64,000 nucleotides of DNA from Paenibacillus naphthalenovorans (lineage in GTDB: Bacteria; Bacillota; Bacilli; Paenibacillales; NBRC-103111). Numbering within the stretch: the stretch's first letter is position 1; the number at the start of each line of letters is the position of its first letter. Under the pieces are notes generated by a model. It was not told where the DNA came from. It was given only the letters and a program-made list of their open reading frames with translations, and searched no databases. The stretch spans positions 124,001 to 188,000 of the forward strand of contig NZ_FNDY01000006.1 in assembly GCF_900099895.1 (NCBI RefSeq), read 5' to 3'. Of this stretch, positions 26,068 through 35,248 are shown piece after piece. Both the position numbers and the translations under genes were made by a program.

Positions 26068-27261
26068 ATGACAAAAACAAACAACATTCCTTTTATGGTT
26101 ATCGGAGGCGGGATTGGCGGATTGGCGGCAGCTTTAAGCATTGCGAAAACCGGACGGCCGGTTCAAGTGCTGGAGCAGGCTCCGGAATTCGCAGAGGTTG
26201 GTGCAGGCTTGCAGCTTGCGCCTAATGCACTGGCGGTATTGGATAAACTGGGAGTATTGGGTACAGTCATGGAAAAAGCGGTTGCGCCCCGAAGGCTGGT
26301 TTTGATGGATGCCATCACCGGCCAAGAAATGACCGCCCTGGATTTAGGCGGCGCCTTCCTCCAGCGTTACGGCTATCCCTATATTGTGACGCATCGGTCG
26401 GATTTGCTGGATGCACTGCTTGCAGCATGTCGTTCCCATGATCTGATTACGTTGTTGAACAACAAAGAGGCGCTGTCCGTCGAGGATTTGGGGGACCGGG
26501 CCCGGGTCAGTTGCAGAGACGGCTCGGTTTACACGGCCGATGCGGTAATCGGCGCCGATGGACTATGGTCCAGAACGCGTAAATTATTTGTTGAAGACAA
26601 AGCCGTCTGTTCGCATTATGTAGCTTATCGGGGAACCATTCCGATCTCTGAGATTCCCGAGGCCAATCTGGATGACGTCGTCTGCTGGATCGGTCCGAAT
26701 CTGCATTTGGTTCAATACCCTGTACGCCGGAAGGAGCTTTACAATCAGGTCGTCGTTTTTAGGAGCTATCAATACAAGGAAGACTCCGACGATTGGGGGA
26801 CCACGGCAGAACTCGATGAGCGGTTCAGCGTGTGCTGTCCGTCCGTTCTCAACGCCGTTTCCTTTATTCACCGCCAACGCCGTTGGCCTTTGTACGACAG
26901 ACAGCCGATCCATACATGGACGGAAGGACGGATTGTGCTGCTTGGCGACTCGGGCCACCCTATGCTGCAGTATCTGGCGCAAGGAGCATGTCAGGCGTTG
27001 GAAGACGCCTTCGTTTTAGGCGAGAAACTCGAAGCGCATGGAAGCCAAATACAGCAGGCGTTTATGGCCTACCAGCAGGAACGGGCTCCAAGAGCCGCCA
27101 AAGTGCAGCAGACCGCCCGCGTCTTTGGCGATATCCTTCATACGGAGGACAATACAGCCATTCTTCTGCGAAACGCGATATTATCTCAGCGAAAAACGGA
27201 TGACTACAGTGTGGTCGATTGGTTATACGGAAAGTTTGTCCCGATAAATCAAGAACGTTAG
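26068..27261 (+). CDS. FAD-dependent aromatic hydroxylase (3-hydroxybenzoate 6-hydroxylase/salicylate hydroxylase type)
   Basis: A 397-residue class A flavin monooxygenase. GGGIGG at residues 13-18 binds the FAD ADP moiety, GADGLWSRTR is the DG motif, and GDSGHPMLQYLAQGACQALEDA (residues near 295, 22 letters cited by position) contains the GD motif and the flavin loop. Family members use NAD(P)H and O2 to hydroxylate phenolic acids. Next to gentisate dioxygenase, 3-hydroxybenzoate 6-hydroxylation giving gentisate is the best assignment. The ATG at 26068 has GGAGGA seven bases upstream; the ATG at 26053 would contain that site. Confidence 0.87.
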   Translation: MTKTNNIPFMVIGGGIGGLAAALSIAKTGRPVQVLEQAPEFAEVGAGLQLAPNALAVLDKLGVLGTVMEKAVAPRRLVLMDAITGQEMTALDLGGAFLQRYGYPYIVTHRSDLLDALLAACRSHDLITLLNNKEALSVEDLGDRARVSCRDGSVYTADAVIGADGLWSRTRKLFVEDKAVCSHYVAYRGTIPISEIPEANLDDVVCWIGPNLHLVQYPVRRKELYNQVVVFRSYQYKEDSDDWGTTAELDERFSVCCPSVLNAVSFIHRQRRWPLYDRQPIHTWTEGRIVLLGDSGHPMLQYLAQGACQALEDAFVLGEKLEAHGSQIQQAFMAYQQERAPRAAKVQQTARVFGDILHTEDNTAILLRNAILSQRKTDDYSVVDWLYGKFVPINQER

Positions 27262-27328
27262 TTTTGAAATGGATATCTTGAAACCGATTACAAACTGAAA
27301 TAAAAAATGGGCAAGGGGGATGGGAAGC

Positions 27329-28657
27329 ATGAAAAAGCATCTGGATGAAGAGACAAGGAAAAGCATTGAGAACAGCCTGGAACGAGGATTGTTTCCCCAA
27401 TGGGTATTGACCGATCCGGATATTTACAATATTGAAATGGAGCAGATCTTTTTACGTACCTGGCAGCTTTTGGGACATGAATCGGAAATCAGGGAACCAG
27501 GGCAATATGTCACTCGTTGGATAGTGAATGATCCGGTACTGTTGGTGCGAAACGGCGGCGGGGAAATTAAAGCGTTTTTGAATTCCTGTACACATCGGGG
27601 AGTTCACTTATGTACGGCCGATGCCGGTAAAAAGAAAAGCTTTACATGTCCGTACCATGGGTGGTCCTATAACCTTGACGGCGACCTGATCGGTATTGTT
27701 GCCGGGGATAAAATTTATGGAGAAGAAATGGATAAGAAAGACTGGGGACTCCGTCCCATTCCAAGAGTAGAGGTATATAAAGGCCTGATTTTTGCGAATC
27801 TGGACCCTCAGGCGATGCCTTTGGAGGAATTCCTTGGCGAATTTAGATGGTATTTGGATATCATGCTGGGACGGAGCGATGGAGGTATGGAGGTGCGGGG
27901 CGTGCCTCAGCGCTGGGTCGTTCATGCGAACTGGAAGATGGTATCGGAAAATTTTGTAGATCCCTATCATGTTCAAACCTCGCACCGGTCAACGGTTGAG
28001 CTTGGCATGAGTCCCGAAGATCCGTTATATGCAAGCTATGGTCATGGTGTAGCCTGTAACCACGGACACGGGATCTGCGTCATCACAAGCAGTCCCAAGT
28101 CCAAAGCCAGACCGGTTAAATATCAGGGGTTGCCGCAAGAAATGTGGCCTATGTTTGAACGGAATTTAACCAAAGAACAGCTGGAAGTGTTTGAAAAAGT
28201 AAAAGTGCTTGTAGGCACATGCTTTCCGAATATGTCGTTTAACTGTCCGCTTCACGGCAACGAAGGTCATTTATACAATTACTTTAACGTGCGTGTTTGG
28301 CGGCCGCTCGGACCCGATAAAGTGGAAGTCATTTCATGGTTCCTGATTGATCAAAGTGCGCCGGAACAATACAAGGAAGATGCTTATAAAGGATATATCG
28401 GCTCGTTTGGCCCTTCGGGAACGTTAGAGCAGGACGATACGGAAATATGGGCACGGGTGGTGCAGGCCAGCAAAGGCTTCATGGTTCGGGACAAATCGCT
28501 GAATTACAATAACTTCTCCAACTATTTAATGGGATATGACCATGTTGCTCCCGATGAAACCTTTCCAGGGCCGGGTGTGGCTTATTCAACCAACTATGTG
28601 GATTTTATGACCAGAGGGTATCATGACTACTGGTTTGAGATGTTGACCAAGGAATAG
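27329..28657 (+). CDS. Aromatic ring-hydroxylating oxygenase, large (alpha) subunit
   Basis: A 442-residue Rieske non-haem iron oxygenase subunit. The [2Fe-2S] ligands are C87-x-H89-x17-C107-x2-H110. The mononuclear iron site is in SENFVDPYHVQTSH: the bridging Asp, then His, then His five residues on. It works with the beta subunit that follows. Salicylate 5-hydroxylase, a two-subunit enzyme that makes gentisate, is one attractive role; benzoate-type dioxygenation is another. The ATG at 27329 has GGGGGA nine bases upstream. No dedicated ferredoxin or reductase gene is in this operon. Confidence 0.9.
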   Translation: MKKHLDEETRKSIENSLERGLFPQWVLTDPDIYNIEMEQIFLRTWQLLGHESEIREPGQYVTRWIVNDPVLLVRNGGGEIKAFLNSCTHRGVHLCTADAGKKKSFTCPYHGWSYNLDGDLIGIVAGDKIYGEEMDKKDWGLRPIPRVEVYKGLIFANLDPQAMPLEEFLGEFRWYLDIMLGRSDGGMEVRGVPQRWVVHANWKMVSENFVDPYHVQTSHRSTVELGMSPEDPLYASYGHGVACNHGHGICVITSSPKSKARPVKYQGLPQEMWPMFERNLTKEQLEVFEKVKVLVGTCFPNMSFNCPLHGNEGHLYNYFNVRVWRPLGPDKVEVISWFLIDQSAPEQYKEDAYKGYIGSFGPSGTLEQDDTEIWARVVQASKGFMVRDKSLNYNNFSNYLMGYDHVAPDETFPGPGVAYSTNYVDFMTRGYHDYWFEMLTKE

Positions 28658-28675
28658 TCGGAGGAGATGAACAGG

Positions 28676-29173
28676 ATGAACATGGAAACGTATTTTCGCG
28701 TGACTCATTTTTATACCCGCGAAGCATCTATACTGGACCGCAGGCTTTTTAATGAATGGCTGGATCTGCTTGCGGATGATATTGTATACCGGATGCCGGT
28801 TCGGATTACCCGTGAAGAGAGGGATGGGTCCAACATCGTGAATGACATGACTTTCTTTGAAGATACGAAGACTTCATTAAACCTGCGCGTAAAAAGGTTA
28901 AGCACAACGTCGGCATGGGCGGAAAATCCTGCGCCACGCACCCGGCATTTCGTATCCAATATTCTGGTTGAAAGCGAGTCGGATCAGGAACTAAGCGTTC
29001 GCAGTCACTTTTTATTGATGCGAAGCCGGGCGTCTGAAACCGAAATCGAACAACTATTTGGAGAACGAATGGATGTTCTGCGAAAGGCCGGAGATGGGTT
29101 TAAGATTTGTTCCCGAACGATTATTCCCGATCAAACGATACTCAATCTGAAAAATCTCAGCATGTTCTTATAA
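28676..29173 (+). CDS. Aromatic ring-hydroxylating oxygenase, small (beta) subunit
   Basis: A 165-residue cystatin-fold subunit with the usual features: FYTREASILDRRLFNEWLDLL near the start (21 letters, cited by position about 9-29), LADDIVYRMPVR, RTRHFVSNI and VRSHFLLMRSR. It forms the structural part of an alpha3beta3 hexamer. GGAGG at 28660-28664 favours the ATG at 28676 over 28667. It begins 18 bases after the alpha subunit, so the pair is co-translated. Confidence 0.88.
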   Translation: MNMETYFRVTHFYTREASILDRRLFNEWLDLLADDIVYRMPVRITREERDGSNIVNDMTFFEDTKTSLNLRVKRLSTTSAWAENPAPRTRHFVSNILVESESDQELSVRSHFLLMRSRASETEIEQLFGERMDVLRKAGDGFKICSRTIIPDQTILNLKNLSMFL

Positions 29174-29217
29174 TTCATCATTTATTTAGAGTAAGACGTG
29201 AAAGGGGGAAGATAGGG

Positions 29218-30111
29218 TTGGACGCACAGATGATGTTATTTCAACAAAGCTTTTGGAGCGGTATCACCATCGGATTTATTTATGCTCTTATCGCTCTCGG
29301 GTTCACGATCATTTTCAATGTCAGCAAGATTCTTAATATCGCCCAAGGAGAATTTACTATGATCGGCGCCTTGAGCTTGTACTCCTTTGTCACGACGTTA
29401 AACAGTCCGTATTGGGTAGGTCTATTGTTAACCGTCGTATTAGCTTCGGTGATTGGGTGGTTCATGGTCAAAATGGCCATTAACCCGTTAAAAAAGCCGG
29501 ATATTCTTACGATGATTGTGGTTACCGTTGCGTTCGGGGAAATTCTCAAAGGTGCCGCGTTTCTGGTCTGGGGCAGCGATAACTTTGCGATACCGGCTTT
29601 GTTTAAAAGTGTATCCATCCCCGTATTTTCGGCGAATGTGGATTCGCAAACGATTCTGATCATTGCGGTGTCGCTGCTCATTTATTTTGGTTTCAGATGG
29701 GTGAATAAAAACACTTATTTTGGCAGGGCTTTGACGGCCATCTCGGGAGATCCGTATGCGGCCGGATTAATGGGGATTCATGTCAAACGAATGATCCTTG
29801 TCGTTTTTATTATCGGTTCCATTATGGGATCTGTGGCCGGAATTTTGGCAGGCCCGCTCATTACGATGAGTTATTATCAGGGATCGATGTTAGGAATAAA
29901 AGCGTTTATTGCCGCTCTTCTGGGAGGGTTGGGCAGCTATGGAGGGGCTATCATCGGCGGGTTAATCCTCGGACTATTCGAAGCCTATGCCGCCGGCTTT
30001 GTTTCTTCATTGTTAAAAGACGCGTTTTCGTTCATCGTCCTGCTTGTTTTACTCGTGTTTCTGCCAAGCGGTTTGGTATCCGTCAAGTCACTCTATAAAA
30101 AGAACGGCTGA
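29218..30111 (+). CDS. HAAT-family ABC permease (LivH type)
   Basis: A 297-residue membrane permease of the branched-chain amino-acid (HAAT) ABC class, with IYALIALGFTIIFNVSKILNIAQGEFTM (cited by position near residue 20) as the family start and a glycine-rich ALLGGLGSYGGAIIGGLILG segment. TTG 29218 has AAGGGGGA about eight bases upstream and removes an upstream extension that overlaps the beta-subunit gene. Set in an aromatic operon, the importer probably carries an aromatic acid rather than leucine; related HAAT importers are known for aromatic substrates. Confidence 0.87.
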   Translation: MDAQMMLFQQSFWSGITIGFIYALIALGFTIIFNVSKILNIAQGEFTMIGALSLYSFVTTLNSPYWVGLLLTVVLASVIGWFMVKMAINPLKKPDILTMIVVTVAFGEILKGAAFLVWGSDNFAIPALFKSVSIPVFSANVDSQTILIIAVSLLIYFGFRWVNKNTYFGRALTAISGDPYAAGLMGIHVKRMILVVFIIGSIMGSVAGILAGPLITMSYYQGSMLGIKAFIAALLGGLGSYGGAIIGGLILGLFEAYAAGFVSSLLKDAFSFIVLLVLLVFLPSGLVSVKSLYKKNG

Positions 30112-30151
30112 TTCTTAATGTGATGTTAACAAATCGACAGGAGGGGATAGA

Positions 30152-31147
30152 GTGACTAAAAAATGGGTTTCTTGGGATCTGGCATGTTTAGTGCTGTTTA
30201 TCAGCATCGCTCCTTTTCTTTTAGGAGAATCGTATTTTTTTGAAACGGTCAATATTGCCGGGATTTATGCCATTGCGGTGATCGGCCTGAATTTAATTCT
30301 GGGCTATGCCGGACTCATTGCGCTTGGACATGCGGGTTTTTTTGGTTTAGGCGCTTATGTATCCGCATATCTGTCCATTCATTTGAATGTGCATCCGTTT
30401 TTATCGATTCTGCTGAGCTGTATCCTGATCGCGATGTTTACCTTTCTTATTGCGTTCCCGCTGTTAAGATTGTCCGGCTACTTTCTCGCATTGGGGACAT
30501 TGGGGCTTGGGGTCGTACTCTTCACTTTAATCAACAGCGGTGGTGAAATCACGGGAGGACCCAACGGACTTGCCAATATTCCGGGCTTTTCTATTGGATC
30601 GTATCAATTTCATTCGTTCCACGATCATTTTTATCTGATCTGGATTACGGTGCTGATCATCTTCATTCTGACGAAAAATCTGGCGAATTCCCGTGAAGGA
30701 AGAGCGATGAAGGCCATCCATTCCGATGAGGGGGCTGCGGCTTCCTTTGGCGTCAATGTATTCCGATTTAAAATGAAAGTCTTTGTTCTGGGCTGTACCT
30801 TGGGCGCATTAGCCGGCGGATACTACGCTCATTATATGGTTTTTATTTCTCCGGACATTGTAAGTATGCATAATTCGATCAATATGTTGATCATGGGTTT
30901 TCTTGGCGGACTTGGTTCGTATCTCGGACCGATTACGGGGACTTTCGTTTTTCAAATTATTCCGCAGATCTCAGCCTTGATGGAGGACTACGAGATTTTG
31001 ATCAAGGGGATTATTTTTCTGCTGGTTGTTCTTTTTCTTCCGGGAGGCGTTCAATCGGCGATCGATAAGGTATCGTTATCGTTAAAAGGAAGAAAGACGA
31101 CCCCAAAGGAAAACAGGGTGTATCAAGAATCGATGGGGAAGGAGTGA
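30152..31147 (+). CDS. HAAT-family ABC permease (LivM type)
   Basis: A 331-residue second permease. Family features: AVIGLNLILGYAGLIALGHA near residue 45, FGLGAYVSAYLS, GGPNGLANIPG, and the coupling-loop SREGRAMKAIHSDEGAAASFGVN (by position near 180). GGAGGGG is about six bases before the GTG start. Its stop overlaps the beginning of the ATPase gene region, so it is in the same operon. Confidence 0.88.
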   Translation: MTKKWVSWDLACLVLFISIAPFLLGESYFFETVNIAGIYAIAVIGLNLILGYAGLIALGHAGFFGLGAYVSAYLSIHLNVHPFLSILLSCILIAMFTFLIAFPLLRLSGYFLALGTLGLGVVLFTLINSGGEITGGPNGLANIPGFSIGSYQFHSFHDHFYLIWITVLIIFILTKNLANSREGRAMKAIHSDEGAAASFGVNVFRFKMKVFVLGCTLGALAGGYYAHYMVFISPDIVSMHNSINMLIMGFLGGLGSYLGPITGTFVFQIIPQISALMEDYEILIKGIIFLLVVLFLPGGVQSAIDKVSLSLKGRKTTPKENRVYQESMGKE

Positions 31148-31152
31148 ACGAT

Positions 31153-31935
31153 TTGGGTTTACTGCAAGTTGAGGGCATATCCAGGCATTTTGGTGATTTG
31201 AAGGCCGTTTCCAATGTGTCTTTTGAAGTGGAGGAAAAGCAAATTGTTTCGGTTATAGGACCGAACGGAGCCGGGAAATCGACGCTGCTTAATTTAATCA
31301 CCCAAGTGCTTCCTCTCTCAAGCGGCAGAGTTATGTTCAAGGATACGGATCTGGCCAGTAGAAGGACTCATGAGCTTGTAGGTATGGGAATCGCGAGGAC
31401 GTTCCAAAATATTCGGTTGTTTTCAATCCATAAAATGAATGTGTTGGAAAATGTCATGCTGGGTTTGCATCATCAATACGACCATGGTTTATTTTCTGCC
31501 GGTATCGGCTTGAGAAAAGCAAGAAGCAACGAGAAACAGATGGAAGAGAGAACTTTTGAAATCCTTGCTCTTCTTCGGATCGAACCCTTTGCCTATACAC
31601 CGGTTACGGAGCTGCCGTTCGGTATTCAGCGTCTTGTCGAATTGGGGCGTGCGCTTGCAGCCAAACCCTCCCTGCTGATCCTGGATGAACCTGCAGCCGG
31701 GCTAAATGATATGGAAACCGAAGTGCTGTCAGATCTGATTCTGAACATTAAAAAGGAAGGTGTATCCATTCTTCTGGTTGAGCATCATATGGGTCTGGTG
31801 ATGAATATTTCCGACAAGATCGTGGTATTAAATTACGGACAAAAATTGGTCGAAGGCAGCCCCGCAGACGTCCAAAACGACCCCAAAGTCATCGAGGCTT
31901 ATTTAGGGAAGGAGAAAGCCCATGCTGGCGCTTAA
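31153..31935 (+). CDS. HAAT-family ABC ATPase (LivG type)
   Basis: An ATPase of about 260 residues with Walker A GPNGAGKST, the LivG hallmark GIARTFQNIRLF, signature-like LPFGIQRLVELGRALA and Walker B LLILDEPAAGLND. The signature lacks the usual SGG, as is normal for LivG. TTG 31153 is preferred since GGAG at 31140-31143 is nine bases upstream; GTG 31144 (overlapping the livM-like stop) is possible. Confidence 0.88.
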   Translation: MGLLQVEGISRHFGDLKAVSNVSFEVEEKQIVSVIGPNGAGKSTLLNLITQVLPLSSGRVMFKDTDLASRRTHELVGMGIARTFQNIRLFSIHKMNVLENVMLGLHHQYDHGLFSAGIGLRKARSNEKQMEERTFEILALLRIEPFAYTPVTELPFGIQRLVELGRALAAKPSLLILDEPAAGLNDMETEVLSDLILNIKKEGVSILLVEHHMGLVMNISDKIVVLNYGQKLVEGSPADVQNDPKVIEAYLGKEKAHAGA

Positions 31936-32626
31936 AGACATTTATGCGAAATATGATCAGCTGAACGTATTGAAAGGAATCTCGATTCATGTTGAAAAAG
32001 GAGAGGTGGTTAGTATATTAGGCGCGAACGGAGCCGGGAAAACATCGGTTTTGAAAGCGATAACAGGAGGGATAACGGTTACGTCGGGAAAGGTGTATTT
32101 TGGGGAAAAGGACGTCACGTCTCTTCCTGCACATGCCGTAGTTAAAGAAGGCATATCCCATGTTCCGGAGAACCGCAGAGTATTTCGGGAGCTCAGTGTG
32201 GAGGACAATTTGATCATGGGCGGGTTTAAGTTTACCCGCTCAAAGAAAGAGATGGATGCCAGAATGGAATCGGTCTACGAGATGTTCCCCCGGCTGCGTG
32301 AAAGAAAAACACAGAAGGCCGGTACGATGAGCGGCGGGGAGCAGCAGATGGTTGCCATCGGCAGAGGCCTGATGATGTCGCCGAAGCTGATGATCCTGGA
32401 CGAACCGTCCCAGGGCCTGGCTCCCAGGATCGTGGAGGAAATTTTTGAAGCGATTCAAAAGCTTGGCAAGGAAGGGCGAACCATTGTTTTAGTTGAACAA
32501 AACATATTTCAGGCACTGCAGATCTCAAACCGGGCGTATGTGATCAAGTCCGGGGAAATCATGATGGAAGGGGACGCTAAACAATTGCTGGCAAGGGAGG
32601 ATATTAAGGAGGCCTATTTGCATTAA
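31922..32626 (+). CDS. HAAT-family ABC ATPase (LivF type)
   Basis: A 234-residue ATPase: Walker A GANGAGKTS, LivF hallmark GISHVPENRRVFRELSVEDN, signature MSGGEQQMVAIGRGLM, Walker B LMILDEPSQGLAP. AAGGAG precedes the ATG, which lies inside the end of the LivG-type gene (14-base overlap). It pairs with the preceding ATPase to power the two permeases. Confidence 0.9.
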   Translation: MLALKDIYAKYDQLNVLKGISIHVEKGEVVSILGANGAGKTSVLKAITGGITVTSGKVYFGEKDVTSLPAHAVVKEGISHVPENRRVFRELSVEDNLIMGGFKFTRSKKEMDARMESVYEMFPRLRERKTQKAGTMSGGEQQMVAIGRGLMMSPKLMILDEPSQGLAPRIVEEIFEAIQKLGKEGRTIVLVEQNIFQALQISNRAYVIKSGEIMMEGDAKQLLAREDIKEAYLH

Positions 32627-32669
32627 TCTAAGGTTAAGCGAATACATAAAGTAAAAGGGGAGAGTAAAA

Positions 32670-33902
32670 TTGAGAAAAGTGAGTTTGACCCTATCCGTTA
32701 TGATGGTATTCGTTGTCGTCCTGCTTGCAGCTTGCGCGGGCAATCAGACGAGCAGTCCGGCTTCGGCTCCGAATAAATCCGGCGAAGCGGCAAAGACGGA
32801 TGCGAAGAATCCGATTGTCTTGGGGTCCACGATGGCTATGACCGGAGGTGCGGGATTTCTCGGGTCAAGTATGAAAGAGGTTTTTGACATGGTGGCCAAA
32901 CAGGTGAATGCGGAAGGGGGAATTAACGGCCGCGAGTTGAAGCTGATTTATTACGATGATGAGAATAATCCGGAGAAAGCGGTACAGAATGCACAAAAGC
33001 TGATTAAAAAGGACGGCGCCAAGATTATTTTGGGGCCAAGCACAGCTCAAACCTCCGGCGCTATCCAGTCCGTTGCCGATAAGAATAAAGTCATTATGTT
33101 TTCTTTATCCCCCACGTATACGGCTCCCGGGAACAGTTTTGGCTTCGTCACTTCTTTAAAGCAAGATGCGTTTCATGAAATTCCGCATGAATGGTATAAA
33201 CAGAAGGGAATCAAAAAGGTGGGTTTGATCGCAACGACAGATACGAGCGGCAACATTTCGGCAAAGATTATCGAGGCCATGAACAAGAAAGACGGCATTG
33301 AGTATGTCATTGAAAGAATGGGGCTGCAGGATATCGATGTGACTCCGCAGTTGACCCGCTTAAAGAGCGCGGGCATTGAGGCGCTTGAAATTGTTGGCCC
33401 GGGTGCGCCACCGGCTATTGCCATCAAGAATGCAGGGCAAATCGGTCTCGATATTCCGCTGATCCTTAATGCTAGCCAGGTTTCCTACGCGTTTGCCAAC
33501 TCGATCAAAGATTATATTCCGGAGCAGCTGTATTTCGCAGGTACTGCCCCTATCGCATGGAAAGGACTTAGCGAGCAAAATCCGCTGAAGCCGTTAATGG
33601 TCAAATTTGCGGATGACTTTAAGAAGGAATACAACAAGGAGATTGACCACGTGACGGCGATTGGCTACGATTCGATACTTACCGTTATTGAAGCGATAAA
33701 GAAAGCCGGCAGCGATGATCCGGAAGCGGTCAAACATGCGCTGGAAACTCAATTCAATAACTTTATCGTCACGACTGCGGTTGTAAACTATACCCCTGAG
33801 GATCATCAAGGTACAACCAACGATGGCGCCGTTATGCTGAAGCTGGATCCGGATTTAAGCTGGCATGTGGAATGGGAACCTAAATTCTGGGAGAAAAAAT
33901 AA
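32670..33902 (+). CDS. HAAT-family substrate-binding lipoprotein (LivK type)
   Basis: A 410-residue binding protein. TTG 32670 has AAGGGGAG upstream; the signal ends in the lipobox LLAAC. The mature protein begins NPIVLGSTMAMTGGAGFLG, the ligand-binding opening of the Leu/Ile/Val-binding family, and contains VNAEGGINGRELKLIYYDDE (20 letters). It is the last transporter component and is placed after its ATPases, unusual but not rare. The ligand is probably an aromatic or hydroxy-aromatic acid, by context. Confidence 0.88.
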   Translation: MRKVSLTLSVMMVFVVVLLAACAGNQTSSPASAPNKSGEAAKTDAKNPIVLGSTMAMTGGAGFLGSSMKEVFDMVAKQVNAEGGINGRELKLIYYDDENNPEKAVQNAQKLIKKDGAKIILGPSTAQTSGAIQSVADKNKVIMFSLSPTYTAPGNSFGFVTSLKQDAFHEIPHEWYKQKGIKKVGLIATTDTSGNISAKIIEAMNKKDGIEYVIERMGLQDIDVTPQLTRLKSAGIEALEIVGPGAPPAIAIKNAGQIGLDIPLILNASQVSYAFANSIKDYIPEQLYFAGTAPIAWKGLSEQNPLKPLMVKFADDFKKEYNKEIDHVTAIGYDSILTVIEAIKKAGSDDPEAVKHALETQFNNFIVTTAVVNYTPEDHQGTTNDGAVMLKLDPDLSWHVEWEPKFWEKK

Positions 33903-33925
33903 GAGGGTAAAGGAGAATGGGAATC

Positions 33926-35143
33926 ATGGCTGACAATCGTGCGGTAGTCTATGTAGAACCCGGGAAAGTAGAGGTTCGGGATATCCGTTATCCGGAATTG
34001 ATATTGCGGGATGGACCCGGAGTGAATCCGCTGAATGTGGGCAGAAAATGCGATCATGGGGTTATATTGAAAGTCGTCACGACGAACATTTGCGGTAGTG
34101 ACCAACATATGGTCAGAGGCCGAACCACGGCTCCAAGCGGTCTTGTTTTAGGTCATGAAATTACGGGAGAAGTCATCGAAGTAGGGCGTGACGTTGAGTT
34201 TATTAAAAAAGGCGATCTCGTTTCCGTTCCGTTCAATATCGCGTGCGGCCGCTGCCGCAGTTGTAAAGAACGCAATACCAACGTTTGTGAAAACGTGAAT
34301 CCGGACCGGCCGGGCTCCGCATATGGCTATGTGGATATGGGCGGCTGGGTCGGAGGACAGTCGGAATATGTAATGGTGCCTTATGCCGATTTTCAGCTTT
34401 TAAAATTCCCGGATAAAGACCAGGCGATGGAAAAAATTCTCGATCTGACGATGCTGTCCGATATTTTTCCAACCGGTTACCACGGTGCCGTAAGCGCGGG
34501 CGTGAAGCCCGGTTCTACAGTCTATGTAGCAGGTGCCGGTCCTGTGGGTTTGGCAGCGGCTCATTCGGCTCAATTGCTGGGTGCGGCTGTCGTCATTGTC
34601 GGCGATTTGAACGGCGAACGATTAGCGCAAGCCCGAAGCTTTGGATGTGAAACGGTTAATCTGAAAGAGCATCCCAATGTAGGGGAACAAATCGAACAAA
34701 TCTTGGGTGTTCCCGAAGTGGATTGCGCCATTGACTGCGTAGGCTTTGAAGCGCATGGCCATGGTCACGCACACGGTGAAGCACCGGCTACCGTATTGAA
34801 TTCCATTATGGAAGTAACCCGTGCAGGAGGCCGACTTGGCATTCCGGGTCTTTATGTAACCGGTGATCCGGGGGCCGTAGACGAGGATGCGAAGATCGGA
34901 ACGTTAAAGATCCGCTTCGGATTGGGGTGGGCTAAAGCTCATACGTTTGTAACGGGCCAAACTCCGGTGATGCAGTATCATAGAGAATTGATGATGTCGA
35001 TTTTGAACGGTAGAGCACAGATTGCAAAGGCGGTAAACGCCACTTTGATTTCGCTGGATCAAGCACCTCAAGCTTACTCGGAATTTGATAAAGGGGCTTC
35101 CAAGAAATTTGTCATCGATCCGCACGGGTCGATTAAGCATTAA
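33926..35143 (+). CDS. Zinc alcohol dehydrogenase, glutathione-independent formaldehyde dehydrogenase type
   Basis: A 405-residue medium-chain dehydrogenase. The ATG at 33926 has AAGGAG ten bases upstream and gives the family start MADNRAVVYVEPGKVEV. Catalytic zinc: C in NICGSDQHM and H in LGHEITGEV; structural zinc: CGRCRSCKERNTNVC (C-x2-C-x2-C-x7-C). The NAD site is AGAGPVGLAAA. A His-rich AHGHGHAHGE loop precedes the catalytic-domain return. Similar enzymes (Pseudomonas putida FdhA) oxidise formaldehyde without thiol. As last gene of the operon it may deal with formaldehyde released on demethylation of a methoxy- or N-methyl-aromatic. Confidence 0.88.
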   Translation: MADNRAVVYVEPGKVEVRDIRYPELILRDGPGVNPLNVGRKCDHGVILKVVTTNICGSDQHMVRGRTTAPSGLVLGHEITGEVIEVGRDVEFIKKGDLVSVPFNIACGRCRSCKERNTNVCENVNPDRPGSAYGYVDMGGWVGGQSEYVMVPYADFQLLKFPDKDQAMEKILDLTMLSDIFPTGYHGAVSAGVKPGSTVYVAGAGPVGLAAAHSAQLLGAAVVIVGDLNGERLAQARSFGCETVNLKEHPNVGEQIEQILGVPEVDCAIDCVGFEAHGHGHAHGEAPATVLNSIMEVTRAGGRLGIPGLYVTGDPGAVDEDAKIGTLKIRFGLGWAKAHTFVTGQTPVMQYHRELMMSILNGRAQIAKAVNATLISLDQAPQAYSEFDKGASKKFVIDPHGSIKH

Positions 35144-35154
35144 ACCTTGCGGCG

Positions 35155-35217
35155 CTGCGGGATTTGCCGTGTATGCCAAGAATATACACGCGAACCCGCA
35201 GGGCCGTTTTGTTTTTT
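35155..35217 (+). terminator. Terminator of the gentisate operon
   Basis: A long interrupted hairpin: outer seven-base stem 35155-35161 with 35195-35201 and an inner GTGTAT/ATACAC stem, followed by TTTTGTTTTTT. It separates the operon from the convergent IclR gene. Confidence 0.72.
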
Positions 35218-35248
35218 GACTTCCCTACAGGACATGCGAATCATAGGT

